Source: Streptomyces lichenis (GTDB lineage Bacteria; Actinomycetota; Actinomycetes; Streptomycetales; Streptomycetaceae). From it: a DNA stretch of 64,000 nt. The DNA lies in the NCBI RefSeq assembly GCF_023218175.1, contig NZ_JALPTH010000017.1:1-64000 (forward strand), in the 5' to 3' direction. The notes under the pieces are model-generated. The model did no database searches and was not told where the DNA came from. It saw only the letters and a list, made by a program, of their open reading frames with translations. Made by a program: the position numbers and the translations under genes. This document shows positions 8,820 to 16,974 of this stretch, in pieces; within the stretch, counting starts at the first letter, position 1, and every line of letters starts with the position of its first letter.

Positions 8820-9890
8820 TCAGGCGGACTCACGCAGGACCAGTCGCGGGGCGAAGACGACGGTGGTGGCCGGGCGGTCGGGGTGCTCGATGTGGCCTTG
8901 GAGCAGCCGGGCCATCTCGGCGGCCATGTCCTCGACGGGCTGGCGGACCGTGGTGAGCGCCGGGCGGCAGGAGGCGGCCACCGGGCCGTCGTCGAAGCCG
9001 ATGACGGCGACGTCCTCGGGGATCCGGCGCCCCCGGTCCCGCAGGACGTGGCAGGCGCCCTGGGCCATGACGTCGTTGGCGGCGAACACCGCGTCGAGGT
9101 CGGGGTGGCGGGCCAGCAGCCGGGCCATCGCGGCCTCGCCCGACTCCTGGCTGAACCCGCCCTCGGCGACGGGCACCGCGGTGACGCCGTGGCGGGCCAT
9201 GGTGTCGCGGAAGCCGCCGAGGCGCTCCTGGACGGCGGGCAGGGCGGTGGGGCCGGTGATGGTGACCGGGCGGGCGCGGCCGAGGGCGAGGAGGTGCTCG
9301 GCGGCCAGCCGGGCGCCCTCCCGGTGGTCGAGGTCGACGCAGCTGAGCGGGACCGGGAGGGCGGGGCGGGCGAACACCACGGCCGGCAGGCCGGCGGCGG
9401 CGAGCTGGGCGGGCAGCGGGTCGTCGGCGTGGTTGGAGACGACGAGGGCGCCGTCGGCGCTGCCCTGGCGGAGGTAGGACACCACATGGTCGCGGTCGGC
9501 CGGGGACTCCGCGAACATCAGCACCGGGTGCATGGAGCGCGGCCGGAGGAACTGGACCACTCCGGTGACGACCCGGCCGAAGAAGGGGTCGGTGACGGTC
9601 CGTCCGGCGAACGCGGTGGAGGCGGAGGGCGAGTCGTCGTCGGCTCCGGAGACGACCAGCGCGATGGTCTCGGCCCGGCGGGTCACCAGTGAGCGGGCCG
9701 CCCGGTTGGGCGCGTAGCCGGTGGCGGCGACCGCCCGGCGTACCGCGTCCTGGATGACCGGGTCGACGTTGCGGACCCCGTTGACCACCCGGGAGACGGT
9801 GGCGCGGGAGACGCCGGCGGCGCGGGCCACGTCCTCCAGGGTGGGGGCACCCGCGGACCGTCCGAAGCCTCTGCTCATGGCGGCGCTCAT
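8820..9890 (-). CDS. LacI-family transcriptional regulator
   Basis: A 356-residue repressor. The N-terminal LacI helix-turn-helix is at residues 17-62 (TLEDVARAAGVSRATVSRVV, then VDPVIQDAVRRAVAATGYAPN). It is followed by a periplasmic-binding-protein-like effector domain (FFGRVVTGV, ADGALVVSNH, GFDDGPVAA). Such proteins typically bind a sugar and release a palindromic operator. The gene is divergent from the secreted CBM32/beta-helix gene, and two copies of a GAGCGCTC-centred palindrome lie between them, so this regulator very likely controls that gene and itself. ATG 9878 (fifth codon) is an alternative start. Confidence 0.92.
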   Translation of the reverse strand: MSAAMSRGFGRSAGAPTLEDVARAAGVSRATVSRVVNGVRNVDPVIQDAVRRAVAATGYAPNRAARSLVTRRAETIALVVSGADDDSPSASTAFAGRTVTDPFFGRVVTGVVQFLRPRSMHPVLMFAESPADRDHVVSYLRQGSADGALVVSNHADDPLPAQLAAAGLPAVVFARPALPVPLSCVDLDHREGARLAAEHLLALGRARPVTITGPTALPAVQERLGGFRDTMARHGVTAVPVAEGGFSQESGEAAMARLLARHPDLDAVFAANDVMAQGACHVLRDRGRRIPEDVAVIGFDDGPVAASCRPALTTVRQPVEDMAAEMARLLQGHIEHPDRPATTVVFAPRLVLRESA

Positions 9891-9921
9891 GGGCGTCTTT
9901 ATAGCACTGAGCCGACTCTTC

Positions 9922-9935
9922 GGGAGAGCGCTCCA
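9922..9935. promoter_or_regulatory. Putative LacI operator, half-degenerate
   Basis: GGGAGAGCGCTCCA contains the eight-base palindrome GAGCGCTC with partial outer symmetry. It lies 32 bases upstream of the LacI gene and matches the more perfect site at 10038-10051, consistent with autoregulation. Confidence 0.6.
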
Positions 9936-10037
9936 CCGAAGTGTGCAGGTCGGCCAACTGGCCTCTGATCATTGGTTGTCGCATCGGTGCACGCCTCTTG
10001 ACGCGGAGTGTCACCCGGCTGAAGCTTCCGGATAGCC

Positions 10038-10051
10038 GGAGAGCGCTCTCC
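10038..10051. promoter_or_regulatory. Putative LacI operator, perfect 14-bp palindrome
   Basis: GGAGAGCGCTCTCC is a perfect palindrome with the central CG step typical of LacI-family operators. It lies 91 bases upstream of the secreted CBM32/beta-helix gene. The shared core with 9922-9935 suggests cooperative or looping repression. Confidence 0.75.
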
Positions 10052-10142
10052 CATTCTCCGATCCCCCTTTCCTCCTCCCCTCGCGGCGTGTCCGCGCCGC
10101 CGAGTCCGCCGCACCCGCCGATCCGCCAGTCAGGAGACCCCC

Positions 10143-12311
10143 ATGTCCTTCGCACCACGGAGCAGTGGTCCGCCACGGGCCCGCGGCACCGCCGCGCTCC
10201 TCGCGGCCGCGCTGTTCGCGGCCCTGCTCGCCCTCGTCCCGGCGCCTCCCGCGCACGCCGAGCCGGTCCTGCTCTCCCAGGGCAGGCCGGCCACCGCCTC
10301 CAGTCAGGAGCACACCTGGTCCTCGGCCGCCGCGGCGGTCGACGGCGATCCGGGCACCCGCTGGTCCAGTGCGGCGTCCGACCCCCAGTGGCTCCAGGTC
10401 GACCTGGGCGCGCAGGCGTCCGTGGAGCGGGTGGTGCTGCGCTGGGAGGCCGCGTACGCCCGGGCGTACCGGATCCAGCTGTCCGGCAACGGGACCGACT
10501 GGAGCGACGCCCACACGACCACCACCTCGACCGGCGGCACCCAGACCGTGGCCGTCTCCGGCAGCGCCCGCTTCGTGCGGATGCTGGGGACGGCCCGCGC
10601 CACGCAGTGGGGCTACTCGCTCTGGGAGTTCCAGGTGTACGGCACCACCACAAGCGGTCCGCAGCTGCCGGGCGGCGGCGACCTCGGCCCCAACGTCCTG
10701 GTCTTCGACCCCTCGACGCCGAACATCCAGGGCCGGCTGGACGAGGTGTTCCGGCGGCAGGAGTCGGCGCAGTTCGGCAGCGGCCGCTACCAGCTGCTGT
10801 TCAAGCCGGGCACGTACAGCAATATCAACGCGCAGATCGGGTTCTACACCTCGATCTCGGGCCTGGGCCTCTCCCCCGACGACACCACCTTCAACGGCGA
10901 TGTGACGGTCGACGCGGGCTGGTTCAACGGCAACGCCACCCAGAACTTCTGGCGCTCGGCGGAGAACCTGGCGCTGAACCCGGTGAGCGGCACCAACCGG
11001 TGGGCGGTGTCGCAGGCGGCCCCGTTCCGCCGGATGCATGTGAAGGGCGGGCTCAACCTGGCCCCGGACGGCTACGGTTGGGCCAGCGGCGGCTATATCG
11101 CGGACAGCAGGATCGACGGCACCGTGGGGCCGTACTCCCAGCAGCAGTGGTACACCCGGGACAGCTCGGTGGGCGGCTGGACCAACGGCGTGTGGAACAT
11201 GGTCTTCTCCGGGGTGCAGGGCGCACCCGCGACGGGCTTCCCCAACCCGCCGTACACCACCCTGGACACCACGCCGGTCTCCCGGGAGAAGCCGTTCCTG
11301 TACCTGGACGGCAGCGAGTACAAGGTGTTCGTGCCGGCCAAGCGGACCGGCGCGCGCGGCACGTCGTGGGGGAACGGGGCGCCGCAGGGCACCTCGCTGC
11401 CGCTGAGCCGCTTCTACGTGGTCAAGCCGGGCGCCACCGCGGCCACCGTCAACCAGGCGCTGGCGCAGGGGCTGCACCTGCTGTTCACCCCGGGCGTCTA
11501 CCACGTGGACCGGCCCATCGAGGTGAACCGGGCGGACACCGTGGTGCTGGGACTCGGCTACGCCACGATCATCCCGGACAACGGGGTGACCGCGCTGAAG
11601 GTCGCCGATGTGGACGGGGTGCGGCTGGCGGGTCTGCTGGTCGACGCGGGCCCGGTCAACTCCCGTACGCTCGTGGAGATCGGCCCGGAGGGCGCGTCCG
11701 CGGACCATGCGGCCGATCCGACCACGGTGCAGGACGTGTTCATCCGGATCGGCGGCGCCGGCCCGGGCAAGGCGACCACCAGCATGGTGGTCAACAGCGA
11801 TGACACGATCATCGACCACACCTGGGTGTGGCGCGCCGACCACGGCGAGGGCTGGGGCTGGGAGACCAACCGGGCCGACTACGGGGTGCGGGTCAACGGC
11901 GACGACGTGCTGGCGACCGGGCTGTTCGTGGAGCACTTCAACAAGTACGACGTGGAGTGGTTCGGGGAGCGCGGCCGGACGATCTTCTTCCAGAACGAGA
12001 AGGCGTACGACGCGCCCAACCAGGCCGCCATCCAGAACGGTGCGACCAAGGGGTACGCCGCCTACCGGGTGGACGACTCGGTGGACACCCATGAGGGCTG
12101 GGGGCTGGGCAGCTACTGCTACTACAACGTCGATCCGACGATCCGGCAGGACCACGGCTTCAAGGCGCCGGTGAAGCCCGGGGTGAGGTTCCACAGCCTG
12201 TCGGTGGTCTCCCTGGGCGGCAACGGCCAGTTCGAGCATGTGATCAACGACCGGGGAGGCCCGACCTCGGGCACCTCCACCATCCCCTCGACGGTGACCC
12301 ACTTCCCGTAA
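10143..12311 (+). CDS. Secreted CBM32 (F5/8 C) plus beta-helix protein, probable polysaccharide-active enzyme
   Basis: A 722-residue secreted protein. Residues 1-39 are a signal peptide ending PAHAE. Residues 41-168 form a discoidin/CBM32 domain (GRPATASSQEHTWSSAAAAV, DGDPGTRWSS, WLQVDLGA, WEFQVYG). The remaining ~540 residues look like a right-handed beta-helix with Asp-rich turns (NSDDTIIDHTWVWRADHG, RVNGDDVLATG, EHFNKYDVEWFG, YRVDDSVDTHEGWG). This fold occurs in GH55, GH87 and related glucan-active families; close relatives are often mislabelled adenylyl cyclase. Control by a LacI regulator fits a carbohydrate-induced enzyme. The family and catalytic residues are not certain, but a role on glucan-type polymers is a reasonable inference. 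Confidence 0.8.
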   Translation: MSFAPRSSGPPRARGTAALLAAALFAALLALVPAPPAHAEPVLLSQGRPATASSQEHTWSSAAAAVDGDPGTRWSSAASDPQWLQVDLGAQASVERVVLRWEAAYARAYRIQLSGNGTDWSDAHTTTTSTGGTQTVAVSGSARFVRMLGTARATQWGYSLWEFQVYGTTTSGPQLPGGGDLGPNVLVFDPSTPNIQGRLDEVFRRQESAQFGSGRYQLLFKPGTYSNINAQIGFYTSISGLGLSPDDTTFNGDVTVDAGWFNGNATQNFWRSAENLALNPVSGTNRWAVSQAAPFRRMHVKGGLNLAPDGYGWASGGYIADSRIDGTVGPYSQQQWYTRDSSVGGWTNGVWNMVFSGVQGAPATGFPNPPYTTLDTTPVSREKPFLYLDGSEYKVFVPAKRTGARGTSWGNGAPQGTSLPLSRFYVVKPGATAATVNQALAQGLHLLFTPGVYHVDRPIEVNRADTVVLGLGYATIIPDNGVTALKVADVDGVRLAGLLVDAGPVNSRTLVEIGPEGASADHAADPTTVQDVFIRIGGAGPGKATTSMVVNSDDTIIDHTWVWRADHGEGWGWETNRADYGVRVNGDDVLATGLFVEHFNKYDVEWFGERGRTIFFQNEKAYDAPNQAAIQNGATKGYAAYRVDDSVDTHEGWGLGSYCYYNVDPTIRQDHGFKAPVKPGVRFHSLSVVSLGGNGQFEHVINDRGGPTSGTSTIPSTVTHFP

Positions 12312-12321
12312 GGCCGGGAAA

Positions 12322-12358
12322 CGCCCCGACGGCCTGCTCCGCCCTCGCGTCGGGGGCG
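12322..12358. terminator. Hairpin between convergent genes
   Basis: Arms CGCCCCGACG (12322-12331) and CGTCGGGGGCG (12348-12358) pair with one bulged G, just after the beta-helix gene and before the 3' end of the minus-strand oxidoreductase gene. Confidence 0.6.
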
Positions 12359-12402
12359 GGGCCGGTCGGGGTCATCCGGTCCGGGGGGGGGAGGCGGGGC
12401 GG

Positions 12403-14067
12403 TCAGCGGCCGGGGGCGGGGTGCAGGACGGCCATGGCGGCGTTGTGGCCGGGGATGCCGCTGACGCCGCCGCCGCGCAGGGCGCCGGCGCCGCAGAGCA
12501 GGATGCCGGGGTGTCCGGTGGCCACGCCCCACTGTGCGGCGGCATCTTCCGTCCCGGCCGGGTCGGCGGTGTCCGGGGCGTGCGGGAAGGACAGGTCGCC
12601 GTGGAAGATATGGCCGCCGGGCAGGCCGAGTTCGCGTTCCAGGTCGAGGGGGGTTTTGGCCTCGATACAGGGGCGGCCGTCCGCGTCGCGGGCGAGGCAG
12701 TCGCTGAGGGGTTCGGCGAGGTGGGCGTCGAGTTCGGCGAGGACCGCGTCCAGCAGGGCGGCGCGGGTGGCGTCGTGGTCGCCGGTGAACAGCCGGGCGG
12801 GGGTGTGCAGGCCGAAGAGGGTGAGGGTGTGGTGGCCGCTCGCGGCGAGCTCGGGCGCGAGGATGCCCGGGTCGGTGAGGGAGTGGCAGTACAGCTCGGC
12901 GGGCGGGGCGGTGGGCGCCCGGCCGGCGGCGGCCTCGCGGTAGGCGCGGGCCAGTTGGCCGTACCCCTCGGCGACATGGAAGGTGCCGGCGAAGGCGGTC
13001 GCCGGGTCGACGGCGGGGTCGCGCAACCGGGGCAGCCGGGTCAGCAGCATGTTGACCTTCAGCTGGGAGCCCTCGGCGGGCGGCGGGGGCGGGTCGCCGA
13101 GCAGAGCGGCGAGGGTGTGCGGGGAGGCGCCGACCAGGATGTGGGAGGCGGCGACGGTGCCTTCGCCGTCGGCGGTGCGGTAGACGACCTCGCTCTCGCC
13201 CTGGCCGGGGTGGATCCGCACCGCCTCGTGGCCGGTGGCGATGCGGGCGCCGGCCGCGCGGGCGGAATGCTCCAGGGCGGCGGTGAGGGCGCCCATGCCG
13301 CCGACCGGCACGTCCCAGTCGCCGGTGCCGCCGCCGATGACGTGGTAGAGGAAGCAGCGGTTCTGGACGAGGGAGGGGTCGTGGGCGTCGGCGAAGGTGC
13401 CGATGAGCCCGTCGGTGAGCACCACCCCGCGGACCAGGTCGTCGGCGAAGTGCGCTTCGAGGGTGACGCCGAGGGGTTCTTCGAACAGGGCGCGCCAGGC
13501 GGTGTCGTCGGCGATCCGGGCGCGGAGCGCGGCACGGGTGGGCAGCGGTTCGGTGAGGGTGGGGAAGACCTGGGCGGCGACCCGCGCGGTCATGGCGTGG
13601 AACCGCCGCCAGGCCTCGTACTCCCGGTCGGATCCGGTGAGGGCGGCGAGGGAGGCGCGGGTGCGGCCCGCGCCGACGAGCAGGCCGGTGGGGGCGGCGC
13701 CGGGGCGCCGGACCGGTGTGTAGGAGGACACCGTCCGCTTGCGGGTGGCGAAGCGCAGGCCGAGGTCGCGGACGATGCTGGAGGGAAGGAGGGAGACCAG
13801 GTAGGAGTAGCGGGAGAGCCGGGCGTCCACCCCGGGGAAGGGCCGCGTGGAGACGGCGGCGCCCCCCGTGGCGGGCAGGCGCTCCAGGACGAGGACGGAG
13901 CGGCCGGCCCGGGCCAGATAGGCGGCGGCGACCAGCCCGTTGTGCCCGCCGCCGATGACGACGGCGTCATAGCGGCGGGTGCCCGGGGACGTCTGCCGGG
14001 CGGGGTGGCTGTCCGGGTGGGCGGCGCGGTCCGGGGCGGGGTCGTGGGCGCGCGGTGCGGCGGTCAT
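12403..14067 (-). CDS. Phytoene-desaturase-like (CrtI/PYROXD2-type) FAD oxidoreductase
   Basis: A 554-residue flavoprotein. About 33 disordered residues precede the dinucleotide-binding motif DAVVIGGGHNGLVAAAYLAR (GxGxxG at 39-44) and the FAD motif LVLERLPATGG. The C-terminus has the matching ILLCGAGALRGGGVSGIPGHNAA segment. It groups with the NAD(P)/FAD-dependent carotenoid desaturase/isomerase superfamily. No phytoene synthase or cyclase is nearby, so it is probably a stand-alone oxidoreductase of unknown substrate rather than a carotenoid-cluster gene. Confidence 0.85.
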   Translation of the reverse strand: MTAAPRAHDPAPDRAAHPDSHPARQTSPGTRRYDAVVIGGGHNGLVAAAYLARAGRSVLVLERLPATGGAAVSTRPFPGVDARLSRYSYLVSLLPSSIVRDLGLRFATRKRTVSSYTPVRRPGAAPTGLLVGAGRTRASLAALTGSDREYEAWRRFHAMTARVAAQVFPTLTEPLPTRAALRARIADDTAWRALFEEPLGVTLEAHFADDLVRGVVLTDGLIGTFADAHDPSLVQNRCFLYHVIGGGTGDWDVPVGGMGALTAALEHSARAAGARIATGHEAVRIHPGQGESEVVYRTADGEGTVAASHILVGASPHTLAALLGDPPPPPAEGSQLKVNMLLTRLPRLRDPAVDPATAFAGTFHVAEGYGQLARAYREAAAGRAPTAPPAELYCHSLTDPGILAPELAASGHHTLTLFGLHTPARLFTGDHDATRAALLDAVLAELDAHLAEPLSDCLARDADGRPCIEAKTPLDLERELGLPGGHIFHGDLSFPHAPDTADPAGTEDAAAQWGVATGHPGILLCGAGALRGGGVSGIPGHNAAMAVLHPAPGR

Positions 14068-14154
14068 GGCCTCTGGTTAGCACGGGTGCGGCCGGTCGGG
14101 CCAGGGCGCGGGCCGGGACGGGGAGCGGGGTGGGGGCGGCTGGCCGCCGGGCGG

Positions 14155-15033
14155 TCAGGCGGCCCGTTCGTCGCCCGGCGGAGTGGGGGCGGTGCCGGTG
14201 GGGAGGCGGAGTTTGTACGGCGCGGGGCGGGTGTGGCGGCCGAGGCGGTCGATGGCGCGGTGGATGTGCTGGGGCGGCAGCTGCCAGCGGACGTCGGCGG
14301 GGATGCAGCGGAGCAGGTTGCCCGCGGCGCGCAGCTGCCGGTCGACCGTGTCGGGAGCGGGGGCGGGCCGCCCGTACAGGGTGTGGGCCCAGGCGGGCAG
14401 GGCGTGGTAGGCCAGCGCCGAGACGTTGCGCCACAGCAGCGCGCGGGCCGGGACGAGGACGGGCCGGACCGGGGGGCGGCGCAGGAAGGCGTCCACCGTC
14501 AAGGCGTCCTCGCCGGCACTCAACTCGGGCCGGACACGGGCGAAGTAGGCAGCCAGCTCCGCGCGGGAGGCGGGCACCTCGGCGGGGTCCAGCCCGACCT
14601 GGCGGGCGCTCGCCCGGTGCTCGTCCACATAGCGGTCGGCCTGGGCGTCGGTGAGGGCGACACCGGAGCGGCGGACCACGTCCAGGTAGGAGTCGGTCTC
14701 GGCGCAGTGCACCCACAGCAGCAGCTCGGGGTCGTCCACGCCGAGCAGCCGGTGGATGCGGCGGACCCGGGCGCCGGCGCGTTCGGCGGTCTCGGTGGAG
14801 TCGTAGGTGAGGGTGGCGACGAAGTCGGCGGTGCGCATCAGCCGGCCCCAGGCGTCGTCCATGAAGGTGCTGTTGATCAGCACTCCGCGGACCGCGCGGG
14901 GGTGCAGCGCCTGGAGGTACAACGCCCGGACCCCGGCGACCCACATCATCGGGTCGCTGTGCAGGTGCCAGGTGACGGTGGAGGGGCCGTAGAGGCCGGG
15001 ATCCGGCTGGGGGTTACCCGTGGTTGCACCCAT
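14155..15033 (-). CDS. Oxygenase MpaB/DUF2236 family protein
   Basis: A 292-residue protein from the ATG at 15033; an in-frame start at 15108 would add a low-complexity tail. It shows the DUF2236 hallmarks: MMWVAGVRALYLQALHPRAV near the N-terminus, then RLMRTADFVATLTYDSTETA, RVRRIHRLLGVDDPELLLWV and HCAETDSYL. The family includes latex-clearing protein Lcp (heme b rubber oxygenase) and MpaB'; the conserved His residues in ALHPRA and WVHCAE are candidate heme ligands. Physiological substrate unknown. It precedes no obvious partner. Confidence 0.85.
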   Translation of the reverse strand: MGATTGNPQPDPGLYGPSTVTWHLHSDPMMWVAGVRALYLQALHPRAVRGVLINSTFMDDAWGRLMRTADFVATLTYDSTETAERAGARVRRIHRLLGVDDPELLLWVHCAETDSYLDVVRRSGVALTDAQADRYVDEHRASARQVGLDPAEVPASRAELAAYFARVRPELSAGEDALTVDAFLRRPPVRPVLVPARALLWRNVSALAYHALPAWAHTLYGRPAPAPDTVDRQLRAAGNLLRCIPADVRWQLPPQHIHRAIDRLGRHTRPAPYKLRLPTGTAPTPPGDERAA

Positions 15034-15100
15034 GACCCGACGGTACCGCCGTTCGGCTGGCGGGGGCAGCCCCCGCGCAGCGGACCCGTCGGCCGGCCAG

Positions 15101-15129
15101 TCGGTCAATCGGTCAATCGGTCAATCGGT
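15101..15129. repeat. Short tandem octamer repeat
   Basis: TCGGTCAA is repeated three times plus a partial copy. It overlaps the stop codon of the CBS-domain gene and lies in the upstream region of the DUF2236 gene. It is slippage-prone sequence with no clear function. Confidence 0.8.
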
Positions 15130-15537
15130 GGAGAGGGCCTCCAGGAGGTCGCCGACCTCCGGTTCGGGCAGGGCACGGGCCACATCGGCCTGGGAGACCA
15201 TGCCGACCAGGCGGTGGTCCTCGATCACCGGCAGCCGGCGCACCTTGTGCTCGGTCATCCGGCGCAGCACGAACCGGGCGTCGTCCTCGGCGTCCACGGA
15301 GACCACCTCGCCCTGGGCGAGGTCGCCCGCGGTGGTGGTCGCCGGGTCGCGGTCCGCGCCGAGCGCCTTCACCACGATGTCGCGGTCGGTCAGCATGCCC
15401 TTGAGGCGGTCGTCGGCGCCGCAGATGGGCAGGGCCCCGACGCCGAGCTGCCGCATCCTGCGGGCCGCCTCCAGGACGGTGTCCCCCTCGGCGACGCAGT
15501 CGGCGCTCTCGGTCATCAGCTGGCGTGCGTTGGGCAT
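15121..15537 (-). CDS. Tandem CBS-domain protein
   Basis: A 138-residue protein made only of two CBS motifs. The first is MTESADCVAEGDTVLEAARR ... LTDRDIVVK; the second is AQGEVVSVDAEDDARFVLRR ... VSQADVARAL. Such free-standing pairs bind adenine nucleotides (AMP, ATP, SAM) at the T/S-x-x-D-x sites (LTDRDIV, VSQADV) and act as energy sensors in Streptomyces and mycobacterial stress responses. It is cytoplasmic and probably dimeric. The gene directly follows the DUF6480 gene on the same strand with a 55-base gap. Confidence 0.9.
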   Translation of the reverse strand: MPNARQLMTESADCVAEGDTVLEAARRMRQLGVGALPICGADDRLKGMLTDRDIVVKALGADRDPATTTAGDLAQGEVVSVDAEDDARFVLRRMTEHKVRRLPVIEDHRLVGMVSQADVARALPEPEVGDLLEALSTD

Positions 15538-15592
15538 GGCGCTGTTCCTCTCGTCGGACGGGGGTCGGTGGGGGGGTCGGTGGGGTGCGGTC

Positions 15593-15841
15593 TCAGCGGG
15601 CGATGATCAGCGCCATGGCGGCGAACAGCCCGGCGACCAGGAGGGCGAGCAGCAGGATCAGGGCGAGGGGCGCCTTGGCCCAGCCGCTGGTGGGGTTGTG
15701 CGTCTCCCGGGGCCCGGCCCCGGGCATGCTGGACTCGGCCGGCGGGGTCTCGCCCGGCGGGACGCCGCCGCCCGGCTCCAGGCCGGGGGTGTCGTCGGGG
15801 TCGGGATCGGGGCGGCCGGCGGCTGAACTGGGGTGCGTCAT
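15593..15841 (-). CDS. DUF6480 family small membrane protein
   Basis: An 82-residue protein with a Pro/Asp/Gly-rich soluble N-terminal half (DPDPDDTPGLEPGGGVPPGE, SSMPGAGPRETHN) and one C-terminal transmembrane helix (LALILLLALLVAGLFAAMAL). This layout is that of the actinobacterial DUF6480 family, of unknown function, often next to CBS-domain or stress genes as here. Confidence 0.85.
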   Translation of the reverse strand: MTHPSSAAGRPDPDPDDTPGLEPGGGVPPGETPPAESSMPGAGPRETHNPTSGWAKAPLALILLLALLVAGLFAAMALIIAR

Positions 15842-15892
15842 GGCGTACGGGTACGCACTCCGGCGCCTTTCATGCCCGCCCGGCCGCCTCCG

Positions 15893-16273
15893 TCATGCCG
15901 TACGGTCGCCGGGCGCCGCGTCGGGGCGGGTGCGGCGGCGGTGGCTGGTGTCGCACCAGGGGTAGCGGCGGCTGCGGCGGCAGGTGCAGACGGCCACCAT
16001 GAAGCGGTCGGAGCAGGCGGTGGAGCCGTCCGGCAGCTCGATCTCCACCGGGCCCTCCAGCAGCAGCGGGCCCTCGGGGTCGACCACGACCCGGACGGCA
16101 CCGCGCCGGTTCCCCGGTCCGCCGCGGCCGCCGGGGACGTCGGACGGGTCGGGCACGTCGGGCCCCTCGGAAGCGCCGGGCGCACCAGCGGCGTCGGGCC
16201 GGCCTGAACCGCCGGGCACGTCAGGGGCGTCGGGCACGTCAGGAGCGCCGGGCATGTCAGCGGCGTTGGGCAC
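15893..16273 (-). CDS. CDGSH iron-sulfur domain protein
   Basis: A 126-residue protein. The C-terminal half is a CDGSH/mitoNEET-type 2Fe-2S domain: CTCRRSRRYPWCDTSH provides the three-Cys-one-His ligand set C96, C98, C107 and H111. The first ~55 residues are a degenerate Pro/Asp/Gly repeat (PDVPDAPDVPG), so the true start could be an internal GTG/ATG closer to the domain. The 5' end overlaps the 3' end of the methyltransferase gene by 17 bases, indicating translational coupling. It likely serves in electron or Fe-S transfer with the neighbouring redox enzymes. Confidence 0.85.
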   Translation of the reverse strand: MPNAADMPGAPDVPDAPDVPGGSGRPDAAGAPGASEGPDVPDPSDVPGGRGGPGNRRGAVRVVVDPEGPLLLEGPVEIELPDGSTACSDRFMVAVCTCRRSRRYPWCDTSHRRRTRPDAAPGDRTA

Positions 16274-16910
16274 GGATGACCACCAGTTCCTCCTTGCGGG
16301 TGCCGGGTTCGATCAGGCCGCGTTCCTCCAGCCAGGCGGCGTGGCGGGCCATGACGGGGCCGAACGGGATGGATGTGCGCAGCTCCACGCGGCTCTCCAG
16401 ACCGGTGTCCGCCAGCCGCCGTACCGTCTGCTCCACCCCGCAGAGCGCCGACTGCACCAGCAGCAGCACCCCGGAGTCGCGCAGCAGCGCCGGGGCGTCG
16501 GCGCAGAGCCGGTCGAGCACGGTCCGCCCGTCGGCGCCGGCGTGCCAGGTGCGGGAGGCGGCGCTGACCCGGCCGGGGGCGAGGACGTAGGGCGGGTTGG
16601 AGAGGATGAGGTCGAAGCGCCGGCCGTCCGCCGGTGCGACCAGGTCGCCCCGGCGGACGGCCACCCGCAGGCCGCGGCGGCGGGCGTTGTAGCGGGCGGC
16701 GAGCACGGCGCGCCGGGAGATGTCCACGGCGGTGACCCGGGCGGTGCCGGACTCGGCGGCCAGCAAGGCCAGCGCGCCGGTGCCGGTGCCCACGTCGAGG
16801 ACGTCGACGCCCAGCCGGTCGAGGACGCGCAGTTCCGCGCGCGCGGCCCGGGCCAGCAGTTCGGTGTCCTCCTGGGGCGCGTACACACCGCGCGGTCTGA
16901 GTAGACGCAT
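16257..16910 (-). CDS. HemK2/MTQ2-like class I SAM methyltransferase
   Basis: A 217-residue methyltransferase. The SAM-binding motif I is VLDVGTGTGALALLA (about 37-51), and the catalytic NPPY tetrad is at 105-108 (LILSNPPYVL). N-MRLLRPRGVYAPQEDTELLA is the family-typical beginning, which fixes the ATG at 16910. NPPY enzymes methylate amide or amine nitrogens, such as the release-factor GGQ glutamine by PrmC, but bacterial MTQ2-like proteins have other, mostly unknown substrates. It is divergent from the FAD/Rieske gene across 64 bases and coupled to the CDGSH gene. Confidence 0.85.
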   Translation of the reverse strand: MRLLRPRGVYAPQEDTELLARAARAELRVLDRLGVDVLDVGTGTGALALLAAESGTARVTAVDISRRAVLAARYNARRRGLRVAVRRGDLVAPADGRRFDLILSNPPYVLAPGRVSAASRTWHAGADGRTVLDRLCADAPALLRDSGVLLLVQSALCGVEQTVRRLADTGLESRVELRTSIPFGPVMARHAAWLEERGLIEPGTRKEELVVIRAQRR

Positions 16911-16934
16911 GCGCTCTGGGTACCTCGGACCTCT

Positions 16935-16949
16935 CCGGCGAAACGCCGG
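16935..16949. promoter_or_regulatory. Inverted repeat in a 64-bp bidirectional promoter
   Basis: CCGGCG-AAA-CGCCGG is a perfect inverted repeat midway between the divergent methyltransferase and FAD/Rieske genes. It may be an operator or simply a hairpin; no regulator adjoins it. Confidence 0.4.
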
Positions 16950-16974
16950 TGATTCGGCGTGGGAGGAGTACGCG

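Noticed and set aside
12403..15033. Carotenoid gene cluster
   Set aside because: The CrtI-like gene has no phytoene synthase, cyclase or GGPP synthase nearby.
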